From assembly GCA_029859385.1 (NCBI GenBank), contig JAOUDF010000009.1, positions 1 to 28,229 on the forward strand: a DNA stretch of 28,229 nucleotides, in the 5' to 3' direction. Under the pieces are notes generated by a model. It had not been told where the DNA came from. It was given only the letters and a program-made list of their open reading frames with translations, and ran no database searches. The translations under genes and the position numbers were made by a program. The DNA is from Nitrospirota bacterium. GTDB lineage: Bacteria > Nitrospirota > JAOUDF01. How positions within the stretch are numbered: the first letter of the stretch is position 1; each line of letters starts with the position of its first letter. Positions 8,582 through 17,578 of this stretch are shown here, one piece after another.

Positions 8582-8989
8582 ATGAAAGTATTGATTTGTC
8601 ACGATGGTTCAGATCGAGCTCAAACAGCTATGGAAAAAGCGATCGCAATCCTTAAGCCCGTGAATCCTGAAGTGGTTGTGCTTACAGTAACAGAGCCCCC
8701 GATAGACGCCACCAGTCATGACGAAGAGGCATACGAAGAATGGGAACAGGCCAGAAACGCTGACCTCAAGCAGGCGTGCAGCTGGGTAGCTGGGCAGGGC
8801 CTTAATCCTACCTGCATCCTTGCGACAGGCGACCCGAGGGTGATGATCCTGAATGCGATCAAGAAAAAATCGCCTGACCTTGTCGTTGTCGCCCGCCGCG
8901 GCGGCGGCATAATACCGGGGATGCATCTGGGCAGTGTCAGCGCATATCTGGTCCGCCACGCGGACTGTCCCATACTGGTAATGCACTAA
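8582..8989 (+). CDS. universal stress protein (UspA family)
   Basis: A 135-residue single-domain Usp. It starts with the usual beta strand MKVLICHDGSD and ends with the nucleotide-binding signature: ARRGGGIIPGMHLGSVSAYLVRHADCPILV, shown here only to mark the G-rich loop and the terminal strand, with the G(S) pair of the ATP-binding type Usp. A strong GGGAGGTG site precedes the ATG. Only 31 bases separate it from the following nitrate carrier, so the two are probably cotranscribed. A Usp placed next to nitrate carriers suggests a role in adjusting to electron-acceptor shifts, but this is inference from position only. Confidence 0.85.
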   Translation: MKVLICHDGSDRAQTAMEKAIAILKPVNPEVVVLTVTEPPIDATSHDEEAYEEWEQARNADLKQACSWVAGQGLNPTCILATGDPRVMILNAIKKKSPDLVVVARRGGGIIPGMHLGSVSAYLVRHADCPILVMH

Positions 8990-9020
8990 ACGGGTCAACA
9001 AAATTATAGAGGGCTTAACT

Positions 9021-10511
9021 ATGGCTACAGAAAAAGATAAGGTGATGAGCTGGGGCGACCTCCTGAAATTTGGTCGACCCGAAATCGTCGCCCTTCATAA
9101 GACGTGGTTTGCATTCTTCCTGACGTTCTTCGTCTGGTTCAACATGGCACCTCTCATGACGACGATCGCCCAGGACACAGGCTTCACCATGCAGCAGATG
9201 AAGATCCTTGCCATCTGCAACGTGGCCCTGACCGTTCCGGGCCGCGTTCTCATCGGCATGATCTCCGACCGTATCGGACCAAGAAAGACCTTCACCTTTG
9301 TCATGGTGGTGATGGCTATTCCCTGTTTCTTCTTTGCCTTCGGCACCGACTACATGCAGCTTCTTGTTTCTCGTCTGGTCCTGAGCATGGTGGGCACCGG
9401 CTTCGTCGTGGGTATCCACATGACGTCGCTCTGGTTCAAGCCCAGGGATATCGGTTTTGCCCAGGGTGTTGAAGCAGGCCTCGGCAACTGGGGTTCGTCC
9501 ATCGCGGCCATCCTCATGCCGATCCTTGCGCTTAACGTCTTTGACAGCTGGCGAGTGGCAATGGCCGTAAGTGGCGGTGTTATGCTTCTCTACGGCATCT
9601 ACTACTGGTTTGCCATAACCGACGGGCCTCCCGGCGTAAAGCACCTCAAGCCCAAGAAGGCCCCGGCTATTGAGGTAAGCAGCTTTGCCGACATGATCAA
9701 CGCCATCATCTGGACTATACCGGTCATCGGTGTCCTCGCCATCCTGGTATGGAAGATCAACGGCATGAAATTCATGAGCGATGAGGCAGCAACCATCTTC
9801 TACATCATTATTGTCGTGGTGGTTGTGTACCAGTGTGCCCAGATCGTACGGTACAACATGCCCATTCTCAAGAAAGGGGTGCCGGCGGATGACAGGTACC
9901 GATTTACCAACGTTGCCTGCCTCTGTATGTGCTATGTGGCGACATTCGGAGCCGAACTCGGTGTCATTTCGATGCTCCCCACCTTTTTCCAGAAGACCTT
10001 CAACATGACCCCGCAGATGGCCGGCCTCATTGCTTCGGTCTTCGCCATGCTCAACTTCTTCTCCCGTGCCCTTGGCGGATGGATCTCCGACCGTATGCCC
10101 ACCAGAAGGATGGCTATGCTCATCTATGTTGCGGGCTGCGCCGTGACTTTCGGCCTCATGGGTCTCATCAACTCCTCCTGGCCGGTATGGATGGCGGTTG
10201 CCGTAACCCTTCTCTGCGCCATCTTCGTAACCGGCGGCTGCGGTACCACCTACGCCATCGTTCCTCTCATCAAGAGACGTATCACCGGGAACGTATCCGG
10301 CTACGTCGGTGCATACGGCAATGTCGGTGCGACCATCTACCTGACCGGCTACACCTTCATGACCGACAGCCAGTTCTTCTGGTTCCTCGGTGCAAGTGGA
10401 GTCGTTACCTTCCTGTTCTGCTTGTTCTTCCTTAAGGAGCCGGAAGGTGCTTTCGCTGCAGAGTACCAGCTCTCATCTGTTGATAAGGCGATGATGGAAG
10501 GCGGGCATTAA
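9021..10511 (+). CDS. narK: nitrate/nitrite transporter, NarK/NNP family, copy 1
   Basis: A 496-residue major facilitator of the nitrate/nitrite porter family. The two nitrate signatures are present: GLGNWGSSIAA in helix 5 and GAYGNVGATIYL near helix 11. Candidate anion-binding arginines are R75 (VPGRVLIGMISDR, helix 2) and R349 (FFSRALGGWISDR, helix 8). Between helices 6 and 7 there are two additional hydrophobic segments (around residues 230–250 and 258–278), giving a predicted 14-helix protein. It is probably expressed with the usp gene upstream. It belongs to a different subtype from the two later copies, which are closer to E. coli NarK. Direction (nitrate/H+ symport or nitrate/nitrite exchange) cannot be read from sequence; this subtype is often viewed as the proton-coupled importer. 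Confidence 0.85.
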   Translation: MATEKDKVMSWGDLLKFGRPEIVALHKTWFAFFLTFFVWFNMAPLMTTIAQDTGFTMQQMKILAICNVALTVPGRVLIGMISDRIGPRKTFTFVMVVMAIPCFFFAFGTDYMQLLVSRLVLSMVGTGFVVGIHMTSLWFKPRDIGFAQGVEAGLGNWGSSIAAILMPILALNVFDSWRVAMAVSGGVMLLYGIYYWFAITDGPPGVKHLKPKKAPAIEVSSFADMINAIIWTIPVIGVLAILVWKINGMKFMSDEAATIFYIIIVVVVVYQCAQIVRYNMPILKKGVPADDRYRFTNVACLCMCYVATFGAELGVISMLPTFFQKTFNMTPQMAGLIASVFAMLNFFSRALGGWISDRMPTRRMAMLIYVAGCAVTFGLMGLINSSWPVWMAVAVTLLCAIFVTGGCGTTYAIVPLIKRRITGNVSGYVGAYGNVGATIYLTGYTFMTDSQFFWFLGASGVVTFLFCLFFLKEPEGAFAAEYQLSSVDKAMMEGGH

Positions 10512-10564
10512 AAACCGACCATTACTTATTAACGGTTAGAGGTTCCTTCCGTAACATGCTTTAT

Positions 10565-10605
10565 ATGGATGCTGCCTCGCGGTTTAACCGCGAGGCAGCA
10601 TCCAT
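10565..10605. terminator. 19-bp perfect palindromic hairpin after narK copy 1
   Basis: ATGGATGCTGCCTCGCGGT and its exact complement are separated by TTA, 53 bases after the narK stop. The stem is very stable but is not followed by a T run, so it may stop transcription, protect the 3' end of the mRNA, or do both. Confidence 0.6.
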
Positions 10606-10808
10606 GCCTTCTTCAAATACCATCTACGGTCTGATGGAGCAGCCGTGGAAATCGTATCTACAGTAACGTGTCATATTAAGAATCCCGGCCGAGTGTATGA
10701 TCGCCATCATAAAAGCCTGGCGATGTATTTGGTTGACCATCTCATAACTGCCCGTTTATTAAGGTGCTTTTACGGATGAGATTTTTTTTTCAGGCACTCA
10801 ACAAATGA

Positions 10809-10838
10809 TTGACATGCTTTGCGACTTTTCACTATACT
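10809..10838 (+). promoter_or_regulatory. sigma-70 type promoter of the cytochrome–narGHJI operon
   Basis: TTGACA (10809–10814) and TATACT (10833–10838) with an 18-base spacer are close to consensus. They lie about 145 bases before the cytochrome start, leaving a long leader. A decamer ACAAATGATT (10801–10810) overlaps the −35 box and recurs before narK copy 2. Confidence 0.6.
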
Positions 10839-10880
10839 GCCTCTCTCCTGTGACTTTTGTGACCACAGGGTGTGACTTTA
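10820..10880 (+). repeat. three direct repeats TGYGACTTTW around the nar promoter
   Basis: TGCGACTTTT (10820–10829), TGTGACTTTT (10849–10858) and TGTGACTTTA (10871–10880) flank and follow the −10 box. A CCTGTG/CACAGG inverted pair (10847–10852 and 10864–10869) is nested among them. They look like binding sites for a regulator; which one is unknown. Confidence 0.4.
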
Positions 10881-10982
10881 GTCTCGGACAATAGTCTTGA
10901 AAACCGTGAAAACCTAGTATAGCGTGGTTGCAGCGGCTGGTCGAACAAGACGGAAATAACAACACAGAAAGGAGGATACAGA

Positions 10983-11618
10983 ATGAAGTTGAAAAGCAGT
11001 GCAAGAAGAGTAGCAAAGAAGTTTGCGGTAGTATCAGCAATAGCCCTCATGTCCGGCATCATGCCGATGGTGGCGGGAGCTGAGCAGGCAGCGACGGATC
11101 AGCAGGCACCGGCGGCAGAAGCGCCGGCAGCGGAAGCACCGGCGGCAGCACCGGCAGAGGCCGGCGATGCGGCTATCGGTAAGGCCCTGTTCACGGGCGA
11201 AAAGGGTTTCGCAAACGGAGGTCCTGCATGTATCTCCTGTCATGGCGCCAGCATCGGCACACTTGGCGGCGGTACACTTGGTCCTGATCTCACCAAGGTC
11301 TACGTTGATGAAACGAAGAACCCCTTGCTCAGCGCTGTTTGGATCAACAGCGACGGCAGTCCCACCATGGGCCCCATCTTCAAGGCCAAGAATGTGACCG
11401 ATGAAGAGGTAGATCATCTGAGGGCGTTCCTCAAGGGCCAGGGTCAGCAGACACCGGCTTCCGCGGGTACCGGAACATTCGCCGGGATCGGCATATTGGG
11501 TTCTGTCGGTATGCTGGTTCTCTTCGGTCTGATCTGGAGCGGCAGGTACAGCAAGAGAAACCGCGATACCGCCCACGATGCGATTTGGCGTAATTACGGT
11601 GGCAAGGGAGGAGCTTAA
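10983..11618 (+). CDS. membrane-anchored monohaem cytochrome c of the nar operon
   Basis: A 211-residue protein: basic N-terminus and signal peptide (cleavage near residue 33), an Ala/Pro/Glu-rich linker with repeated APAAE units (about 41–60), a class I-like haem c domain with CISCH at 83–87 and a likely axial Met129 in SPTMGPIF, then one transmembrane helix (about 165–186) and a basic cytoplasmic tail. The haem domain is therefore periplasmic, tethered at both ends of the linker-domain unit by the C-terminal helix. It has a strong AAGGAGGA site and is the first gene of the narGHJI operon, 103 bases before narG. Thermus species also encode a cytochrome c (NarC) in front of narGHJI, so an electron link to or from NarI is plausible. 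Direction of electron flow is not shown by the sequence. Confidence 0.85.
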   Translation: MKLKSSARRVAKKFAVVSAIALMSGIMPMVAGAEQAATDQQAPAAEAPAAEAPAAAPAEAGDAAIGKALFTGEKGFANGGPACISCHGASIGTLGGGTLGPDLTKVYVDETKNPLLSAVWINSDGSPTMGPIFKAKNVTDEEVDHLRAFLKGQGQQTPASAGTGTFAGIGILGSVGMLVLFGLIWSGRYSKRNRDTAHDAIWRNYGGKGGA

Positions 11619-11710
11619 CTCGCCTTACAGGCTCCGCCGGATGTTGGCAGGCGGGGACCACGGAACAAGGCCTCTGAGGCATTGTGAGAAATTACGGTGA
11701 AAAGGGAGGA
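11592..11710 (+). repeat. direct repeat pair flanking the cytochrome–narG gap
   Basis: A 21-base segment at the 3' end of the cytochrome gene (11592–11612) recurs at 11690–11710 with 19 of 21 bases identical; weaker similarity extends upstream in both copies (from 11578 and 11676). Copy 1 encodes the tail RNYGGKGGA; copy 2 would encode RNYGEKGGS followed by a stop and carries the narG ribosome binding site GGGAGGA. Confidence 0.6.
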
Positions 11711-11721
11711 TCATAGATAAT

Positions 11722-14700
11722 ATGTCTACATGGATTCAGGATGAAATAATCCCGGCCAAGAGAGGGTGGGAAGAGTTTTACAGGAATCGCTGGCAATATG
11801 ACAAGATGGTGCGAAGCACCCACGGGAACAACTGTACCGGTGGCTGCAGCTGGATGGTCTATGTAAAGGACGGGATTATTACCTGGGAGCTTCAGGCTAC
11901 CGACTACCCGCTTCTGGACCCCACAGTGCCGCCGTATGAGCCGCGCGGTTGCCAGAGGGGTATTTCCGCCTCCTGGTATGTGTACAGCCCGGTTCGTATC
12001 AAGTACCCCTACGTTCGCGGCGTACTGATCGATGCATGGAAGGAAGCCAAGTCCAAGCACGCTGATCCCGTCGATGCATGGACGAGCATCGTGGAGAACC
12101 CCGAGCTGAGCAAGAACATCAAGTGGGCGCGCGGCAAGGGCGGTTTCCGCAGGTTCGACTGGGACACGGCTGCCGAGATCATCACCGCTGCCCAGATCTA
12201 CACCATCAAGAAGTACGGGCCTGACAGGAACATCAGCTTCTCGCCGATCCCTGCCATGTCTCAGATCAGCTATGCCGCAGGCGCCCGTTATCATCAGATG
12301 ATCGGCGGCGTGAGCATGAGCTTCTACGACTACTACACCGACCTTCCGAATGCCCATCCCCAGGTATGGGGTGAGCAGACCGACGTTGCCGAGGGTGCCG
12401 ACTGGTACCATGCCGGCTACGCGGTCGTCACCGGCGCGACCCCCAACAGAACCCGTACCCCCGACGCCCACTTTATTGCGGAGCTTCGTGCGGGCGGCGC
12501 CAAGCTGGTGGTCATGACCCCCGACTATTCGGAAACGGCGAAGTATGCCGACCTCTGGCTGCCGGTCAAGCCCGGCTCCGACGGTGCCATCTGGATGGCG
12601 ATCAACCATGTTGTCATCAAGGAGTACTACCTCGACAGGCAGGTTCCCTACTTCGTCGAGTACTCAAAGGCCTACACCGACCTGCCCCACCTTGTGAAGC
12701 TGCGCAAGACCAAGAACGGTCTGGAGATGGGTCGTTTTCTTATTGCGGCAGACCTCAAGGACTATGCCGACGAAGATAACGCCGAGTGGAAGTACGCCAT
12801 GTGGGATGCCAAGGCCAAGAAGGCGCGGATCACCTACGGCGGCATGGGCTACCGCTGGCCGAAGAAGGATAACAACCACGGCAAGTGGAACACCCTTATC
12901 AAGGACGGCAAGTCCAATGAGACCTTCGACCCCTCCCTGACCCTCCTGGATGTGAAGGATGGCGTCGAGGAGTGTGCTTTCTACGAGCTCGACACGGGCG
13001 AGGTCTACAAGAGGCAGGTACCGGTCATGTATGTCGAAACGGTCACCGAGGGCAGGATTCCGGTAACCACCGTTTTCGATATGCAGGTATCGCACCTTGG
13101 CGTTCCTCGCGCCGGTCTTTCCGGCGACTTCGCCAAGAACTACGATGACGACAAGGGCTTCTCCCCCGCATGGCAGGAGAAGTACACCGGCATCGGCCGC
13201 GCCACTGTCATTCAGGTGGCGAGGGAGTTTGCTTCCAACTCCGAGGTAACGAAGGGTCGATCCTTCGTGCTTACCGGATCGAGCTACAACCACTACTACC
13301 ATTCCGACCTCATGTATCGGACGATGATGGGCACGCTCATGCTCTGCGGCTGTATCGGCAGAAATGGCGGCGGTCAGAACCACTACGTGGGTCAGGAAAA
13401 GCTGGCTTGCTTCGATGCATGGGGCCAGATTTCGCTGGGTCTTGACTGGCAGAGGCCTCCCAGGCTTCAGAACACCCCCAGCTTCTGGTATGTTCATACC
13501 CAGATGTTCAAGTATGACGACGCTCTCACTGACTACGCCGTCATGCCGGACAAGGATGCGGTTACCTACAAGCACTGCGCCGACTGGCAGGTGCAAGCCG
13601 TCCGTCTGGGCGGTCTGCCCTGGTACGGCCAGTGGAACAAGAGCTCGCTGGTGGTCGCGGATGAGGCCCAGAAGGCCGGCGCCAAGACCGACGCCGAGAT
13701 CATCGACTACACCGTCAAGCAGCTCAAGAGCGGTGCAATCGATTTCACGGTCACCGATCCCGATGCACCGGAAAGCTGGCCTCGCGTATGGATGATCTGG
13801 CGCGGCAACGCCCTGGGTTCATCTGCCCGCGGTCAGGAGTACTTCCTCAAGTTCATCCTCGGTACGCACCACAACATCGATTGCGAAGAGGTGGCTAAGC
13901 CCCACATTACCGAGATGAAGTACAGGGAGTCGCCTCTCGGCAAGCTCGACCTGGTGGTCGATCTCAACATGCGCATGAACACCACGCCGACCTACAGCGA
14001 CATCGTACTTCCGGCTGCCCACTGGTATGAAAAGGAGGACATCAACACCACCGACCTCCATTCCTTCATCCATCCCATGGGCGCGGCGGTTGCGCCGAAC
14101 TGGGAAGCCAAGAGCGACTGGGACGCCTTCAAGTTTATCGCGAAGAAGTTCTCCGATCTGGCGGCCAAGCATCTGCCAAACCCCGTCAAGGATATCGTCT
14201 CGACTCCGCTCATGCACGATACCCCCGGCGAGATCCAGCAGCCGGCCATTCCTACCGTCAAGGACTGGAAGAAGGGCGATTGTGACCTTATTCCGGGCCA
14301 GACCGCTCCGACCCTGACGGTCGTTACCAGGGACTACCCGAATACGTACAACAAGTACATCTCCTTCGGGCCTCTGATGAAGACCAAGTACGGGTTCCAC
14401 GGCATCCTGCTCAACGGCAAGCCGTTCTACGAGGAGTACATCAACGACACCCACGTCGACACCGTCGAATGGGGTGGCGAGAAGTACATCTCCCTGAGGG
14501 AGGCGAAGGAGGCGGCGAACTGCGTCATGTTCTTCTCCAACGTCACCAACGGCGAGGCTTGCTACCAGGCATGGCAGGAAGAGGAGCACCATACCGGTCT
14601 CCACGGCGACAACTTCAAGGAAGCCAAGGAATCGGTCAAGAAGATCTTCGGCCACGATCCATCCAGGGTCTGGACTACGAAGCATGCGGAACTGACCCCC

Positions 14701-15501
14701 AAGGCTTTGGACCTCTCGCATACCGAGTATCACGGTCTTGCCGAGGAGATCGCCGGCCCCGACAGGAACTTCCGTACCAACTACGACGATATCGTCGCCC
14801 AGCCGAGGAGGTGTCTGAACAGCCCTCTGTGGACCGGCGATACGCGTAACGGAAGGACCTACAACGCCTACTGTAACCAGGTTGACTTCAGGCTTCCCTG
14901 GAGGACTCTGACCGGCAGGCAGCATTTCTATCTTGATCATCCGACCTATCTTCAGTTCGGCGAGGCGCTGCCTACGCACAAGTACAAGCTCGACCCGAAC
15001 AAGATGAACGAGGTCAAGAAGAGCGACAGGGCCGGTGCGCTGCACCTTAACTATATTACCCCTCACGGCAAGTGGCAGATCCACTCCACTCACTACGATA
15101 ACCTGCGCATGCTCACGCTGTCTCGCGGCGGCAACAGCATCTGGGTTAACGACAGGGATGCGGAGAGTGCGGGCATCAAGGATAACGACTGGGTTGAGGC
15201 GTATAACGACAACGGTGTCTACGTGGCCCGTGCCGTCGTCAGCGCCAGAATTCCGTCGGGTACCTGCTACGCCTATCACTCCCAGGAGCGGACGATCAAC
15301 ATCCCGCTTGCTCAGACCCGGAACAAGATCAGGGGCGGCTTCCATAACAGTCTCCCGAGGCAGAGGCTGAAGTCGCCGACCCTGAGCGTTGCCGGTTACG
15401 GGCAGTTCTCGTACGGGTTCAACTCGTGGGGTCCTATCGTAGTCATCAGGGATACGACCATCTTACTTAGGAAGATGAAGAATCAGGAGGTGGAGTGGTA
15501 A
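11722..15501 (+). CDS. narG: respiratory nitrate reductase alpha subunit NarG
   Basis: The 1259-residue molybdopterin catalytic subunit that reduces nitrate to nitrite. It aligns along its whole length with E. coli NarG from memory. The FS0 cluster ligands are His34, Cys38, Cys42 and Cys77; the molybdenum ligand is Asp221 in WGEQTDV, equivalent to E. coli Asp222. Further shared blocks include YGPDR, SFYDYYTDLP, GGGQNHYVGQEKL and LDLVVDLNMRM in place of the E. coli LDLVVTLDFRL. There is no twin-arginine signal peptide, so the catalytic site should face the cytoplasm as in the E. coli enzyme. The ribosome binding site AAAGGGAGGA (11701–11710) precedes the ATG by 11 bases. The stop overlaps the narH start in TAATG. 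Confidence 0.97.
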   Translation: MSTWIQDEIIPAKRGWEEFYRNRWQYDKMVRSTHGNNCTGGCSWMVYVKDGIITWELQATDYPLLDPTVPPYEPRGCQRGISASWYVYSPVRIKYPYVRGVLIDAWKEAKSKHADPVDAWTSIVENPELSKNIKWARGKGGFRRFDWDTAAEIITAAQIYTIKKYGPDRNISFSPIPAMSQISYAAGARYHQMIGGVSMSFYDYYTDLPNAHPQVWGEQTDVAEGADWYHAGYAVVTGATPNRTRTPDAHFIAELRAGGAKLVVMTPDYSETAKYADLWLPVKPGSDGAIWMAINHVVIKEYYLDRQVPYFVEYSKAYTDLPHLVKLRKTKNGLEMGRFLIAADLKDYADEDNAEWKYAMWDAKAKKARITYGGMGYRWPKKDNNHGKWNTLIKDGKSNETFDPSLTLLDVKDGVEECAFYELDTGEVYKRQVPVMYVETVTEGRIPVTTVFDMQVSHLGVPRAGLSGDFAKNYDDDKGFSPAWQEKYTGIGRATVIQVAREFASNSEVTKGRSFVLTGSSYNHYYHSDLMYRTMMGTLMLCGCIGRNGGGQNHYVGQEKLACFDAWGQISLGLDWQRPPRLQNTPSFWYVHTQMFKYDDALTDYAVMPDKDAVTYKHCADWQVQAVRLGGLPWYGQWNKSSLVVADEAQKAGAKTDAEIIDYTVKQLKSGAIDFTVTDPDAPESWPRVWMIWRGNALGSSARGQEYFLKFILGTHHNIDCEEVAKPHITEMKYRESPLGKLDLVVDLNMRMNTTPTYSDIVLPAAHWYEKEDINTTDLHSFIHPMGAAVAPNWEAKSDWDAFKFIAKKFSDLAAKHLPNPVKDIVSTPLMHDTPGEIQQPAIPTVKDWKKGDCDLIPGQTAPTLTVVTRDYPNTYNKYISFGPLMKTKYGFHGILLNGKPFYEEYINDTHVDTVEWGGEKYISLREAKEAANCVMFFSNVTNGEACYQAWQEEEHHTGLHGDNFKEAKESVKKIFGHDPSRVWTTKHAELTPKALDLSHTEYHGLAEEIAGPDRNFRTNYDDIVAQPRRCLNSPLWTGDTRNGRTYNAYCNQVDFRLPWRTLTGRQHFYLDHPTYLQFGEALPTHKYKLDPNKMNEVKKSDRAGALHLNYITPHGKWQIHSTHYDNLRMLTLSRGGNSIWVNDRDAESAGIKDNDWVEAYNDNGVYVARAVVSARIPSGTCYAYHSQERTINIPLAQTRNKIRGGFHNSLPRQRLKSPTLSVAGYGQFSYGFNSWGPIVVIRDTTILLRKMKNQEVEW

Positions 15502-17018
15502 TGGATATTCGAGCCCAATTATCAATGAGCTTTAACCTTGACAAGTGTATCGGGTGCCATACCTGCAGCGTCTCCTGCAAAAACGTATGGACCTCGCGTC
15601 AAGGCGCTGAGTATATGTGGTGGAACAACGTTGAGACGAAGCCCGGCACCGGTTATCCCGTAACCTGGGAAGACCAGGAAAGGTACCGTGGCGGATGGGA
15701 GGTTGCCGATGGCAGCCTCCGTCTGAAGCTCATCAAGGGTAACAAGCTGAGGACGCTGGCAAGCATCTTCTTCCAGCCGAACCTGCCGACCATTGATGAC
15801 TACTACGAGCCGTTCACCTATGACTATCAGAACCTGTTCAATGCTCCGGCTGGCGAACACCAGCCGGTAGCACGGCCGAAGTCGCTCATCACGGGCGAGT
15901 TCATGGAGAAGATCACCCTCGGCCCCAACTGGGACGACGACATGGGCGGTTCGCCGCTCTACGCGACCAACGATCCCAATCTCAAGGGGCTGTCGGAGTC
16001 GACCAAGGAGATGCTTACCAAGTTCCACAAGCTCTTCTACTTCTACGTGCCGCGTATTTGTAATCACTGTCTCAACCCGGCATGCGTCGCCGCATGTCCT
16101 TCAGGCGCCATCTACAAGCGTGGTGAGGACGGTATCGTTCTCATCGACCAGGATACCTGCCGCGCCTGGAGGTTCTGCGTAAGCGCCTGTCCGTACAAGA
16201 AGCCTTACTACAACTGGGCAACCGGCAAGTCCGAGAAGTGCATATTCTGCTACCCGAGGACCGAGTCCGGCCAGGCCAACGCCTGCGCCCATGCGTGCAC
16301 CGGTAGAATCCGTACCGTCGGCGCCCTCTTCTACGATGCTGAAAAGATCGAGGAGACGGCAAAGCTGTCCGACGACCAGCTGGTCGAAGGGATGAGGAAG
16401 ATCGTCCTCAACCCCAACGATCCCAAGGTCATCGAGGCTGCCCGTGCCGCCGGTATCGAAGACAACTGGCTGAAGGCCGCTCAGAACTCTCCGGCATACA
16501 ACCTCTTCGTCAAGTGGAGGATTTCGCTGCCGCATCATCCCGAGTTCAGGACGCTGCCGATGAACACCTACATTCCGCCGCTCTCCCCGATCCTGCATCA
16601 GGCCAAGGCGGACAAGGGTGGTCTGTTCGATCCTGAAGCCGACGGGTTCTTCAACGATCTCGACAAGATGAGGATTCCGATCAAGTATCTGGCGAACCTT
16701 TTCAGCGCCGGAAACGAGGCCCCTGTCATCGAGTCGCTGAAGAAGCAGATGGCGGTCAGGATGCATCAGCGCTTCAAGCGCGTAGGCGACATCAGCGAGA
16801 GCGATGTCAAGAAGGCGCTTTCCGAGGTGGGCCTTACTGCCCAGGATTCCGACGAGATCACGAGGCTGAACACCCTCGCCACATACAAGGAAAGGTTCGT
16901 TATCCCCGAGACGCATCGTGAGAGCAAGAGCACGGTCGACCCGAGGACCATGTATGAGAAGAGGGGCACCGTCGGCTTCGGTACGAAGAAGAAGGAGCTT
17001 ATCGGAAGGCAGTGGTAA
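15501..17018 (+). CDS. narH: respiratory nitrate reductase beta subunit NarH
   Basis: A 505-residue iron-sulphur subunit that carries electrons from NarI to NarG. Four cysteine groups are visible: CIGCHTCSVSC near the N-terminus, CNHCLNPACVAAC, CRAWRFCVSAC and CIFC...ACAHAC. The Trp in CRAWRFC sits where E. coli NarH has Trp220, so one cluster should be 3Fe-4S, giving three 4Fe-4S and one 3Fe-4S. ATG 15501 was chosen because AGGAGG at 15485–15490 is 10 bases away and it forms a TAATG overlap with narG; a GTG at 15495 is in the same frame but too close to that site. Confidence 0.97.
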   Translation: MDIRAQLSMSFNLDKCIGCHTCSVSCKNVWTSRQGAEYMWWNNVETKPGTGYPVTWEDQERYRGGWEVADGSLRLKLIKGNKLRTLASIFFQPNLPTIDDYYEPFTYDYQNLFNAPAGEHQPVARPKSLITGEFMEKITLGPNWDDDMGGSPLYATNDPNLKGLSESTKEMLTKFHKLFYFYVPRICNHCLNPACVAACPSGAIYKRGEDGIVLIDQDTCRAWRFCVSACPYKKPYYNWATGKSEKCIFCYPRTESGQANACAHACTGRIRTVGALFYDAEKIEETAKLSDDQLVEGMRKIVLNPNDPKVIEAARAAGIEDNWLKAAQNSPAYNLFVKWRISLPHHPEFRTLPMNTYIPPLSPILHQAKADKGGLFDPEADGFFNDLDKMRIPIKYLANLFSAGNEAPVIESLKKQMAVRMHQRFKRVGDISESDVKKALSEVGLTAQDSDEITRLNTLATYKERFVIPETHRESKSTVDPRTMYEKRGTVGFGTKKKELIGRQW

Positions 17019-17026
17019 TAGGCGAA

Positions 17027-17578
17027 ATGGTCGAGCTCAGAAAGCTTTATACAAACCTCGGTGTATTGCTGGCCTATCCTCACGAGGATGTCCGGTCCCT
17101 CATTGACGAATGTATCGATATCGTCACCAGAGGAAACTATCCGGAAGAGGTGGCCCGCGAGCTCAACTCATTCAAGAAGGATGTGGACAGGCTGACCCTC
17201 GGCAGCCTTCAGGAGTTGTACTCCTATACCTTCGAGCTTACGTCGGAAACGACCCTCGATATGGGATACTATGTTCTTGAAGGCTTCAAGAGGGCCAGGA
17301 ACCTGCTCACCATCAAGACGATGTATCGGGAGCAGGGGTTCCCCTATGACGATGTCGCCAAAGGGGAACTCCCTGACAACCTCTCGGTAATCCTTCGGTT
17401 CGTCGGTCACCTTGAAAACGAGGCGTTGAAGAAGAACTTTGTAAAGAGCTACGTCATCCAGGCCATGGAAAAGCTCGACAGAAATTTCCAGGCACGGAAG
17501 AACGCGTACAAGCATCTGATCAACGCCATCTACAAGATTCTTGACAGAGACATCAAAGACGAAAAGGAGATTAATTGA
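17027..17578 (+). CDS. narJ: nitrate reductase assembly chaperone NarJ
   Basis: A 183-residue all-helical protein in the usual narJ position between narH and narI. NarJ/TorD-type chaperones bind NarG and guide cofactor insertion and membrane attachment. The fold signals are LGVLLAYPHEDV at the start, LYSYTFELTSETTLDM in the middle and ELPDNLSVILRFVGHL, which matches the ELPDHLPLYLEYLAQL block of E. coli NarJ. It is shorter than the E. coli protein at the C-terminus. ATG 17027 is preferred; a GTG at 17012 overlapping the narH stop would add five residues. Its stop overlaps the narI start (ATGA). Confidence 0.92.
   Translation: MVELRKLYTNLGVLLAYPHEDVRSLIDECIDIVTRGNYPEEVARELNSFKKDVDRLTLGSLQELYSYTFELTSETTLDMGYYVLEGFKRARNLLTIKTMYREQGFPYDDVAKGELPDNLSVILRFVGHLENEALKKNFVKSYVIQAMEKLDRNFQARKNAYKHLINAIYKILDRDIKDEKEIN

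Noticed and set aside
10565..10666. 33-codon frame starting in the palindrome after narK copy 1
   Set aside because: It starts inside the hairpin, has no ribosome binding site and its first half simply translates the palindrome.
10640..10980. Classical FNR box (TTGAT-N4-ATCAA) before the cytochrome–nar operon
   Set aside because: No site with both half-sites was found; the TGYGACTTTW repeats do not fit it.
13819..15345. 508-codon minus-strand frame opposite narG
   Set aside because: NarG is conserved through this whole stretch. The antisense product shows no recognisable motif or ribosome binding site.
15495..15500. GTG start for narH
   Set aside because: Only 4 bases from AGGAGG; ATG 15501 has proper spacing and forms the usual TAATG overlap.
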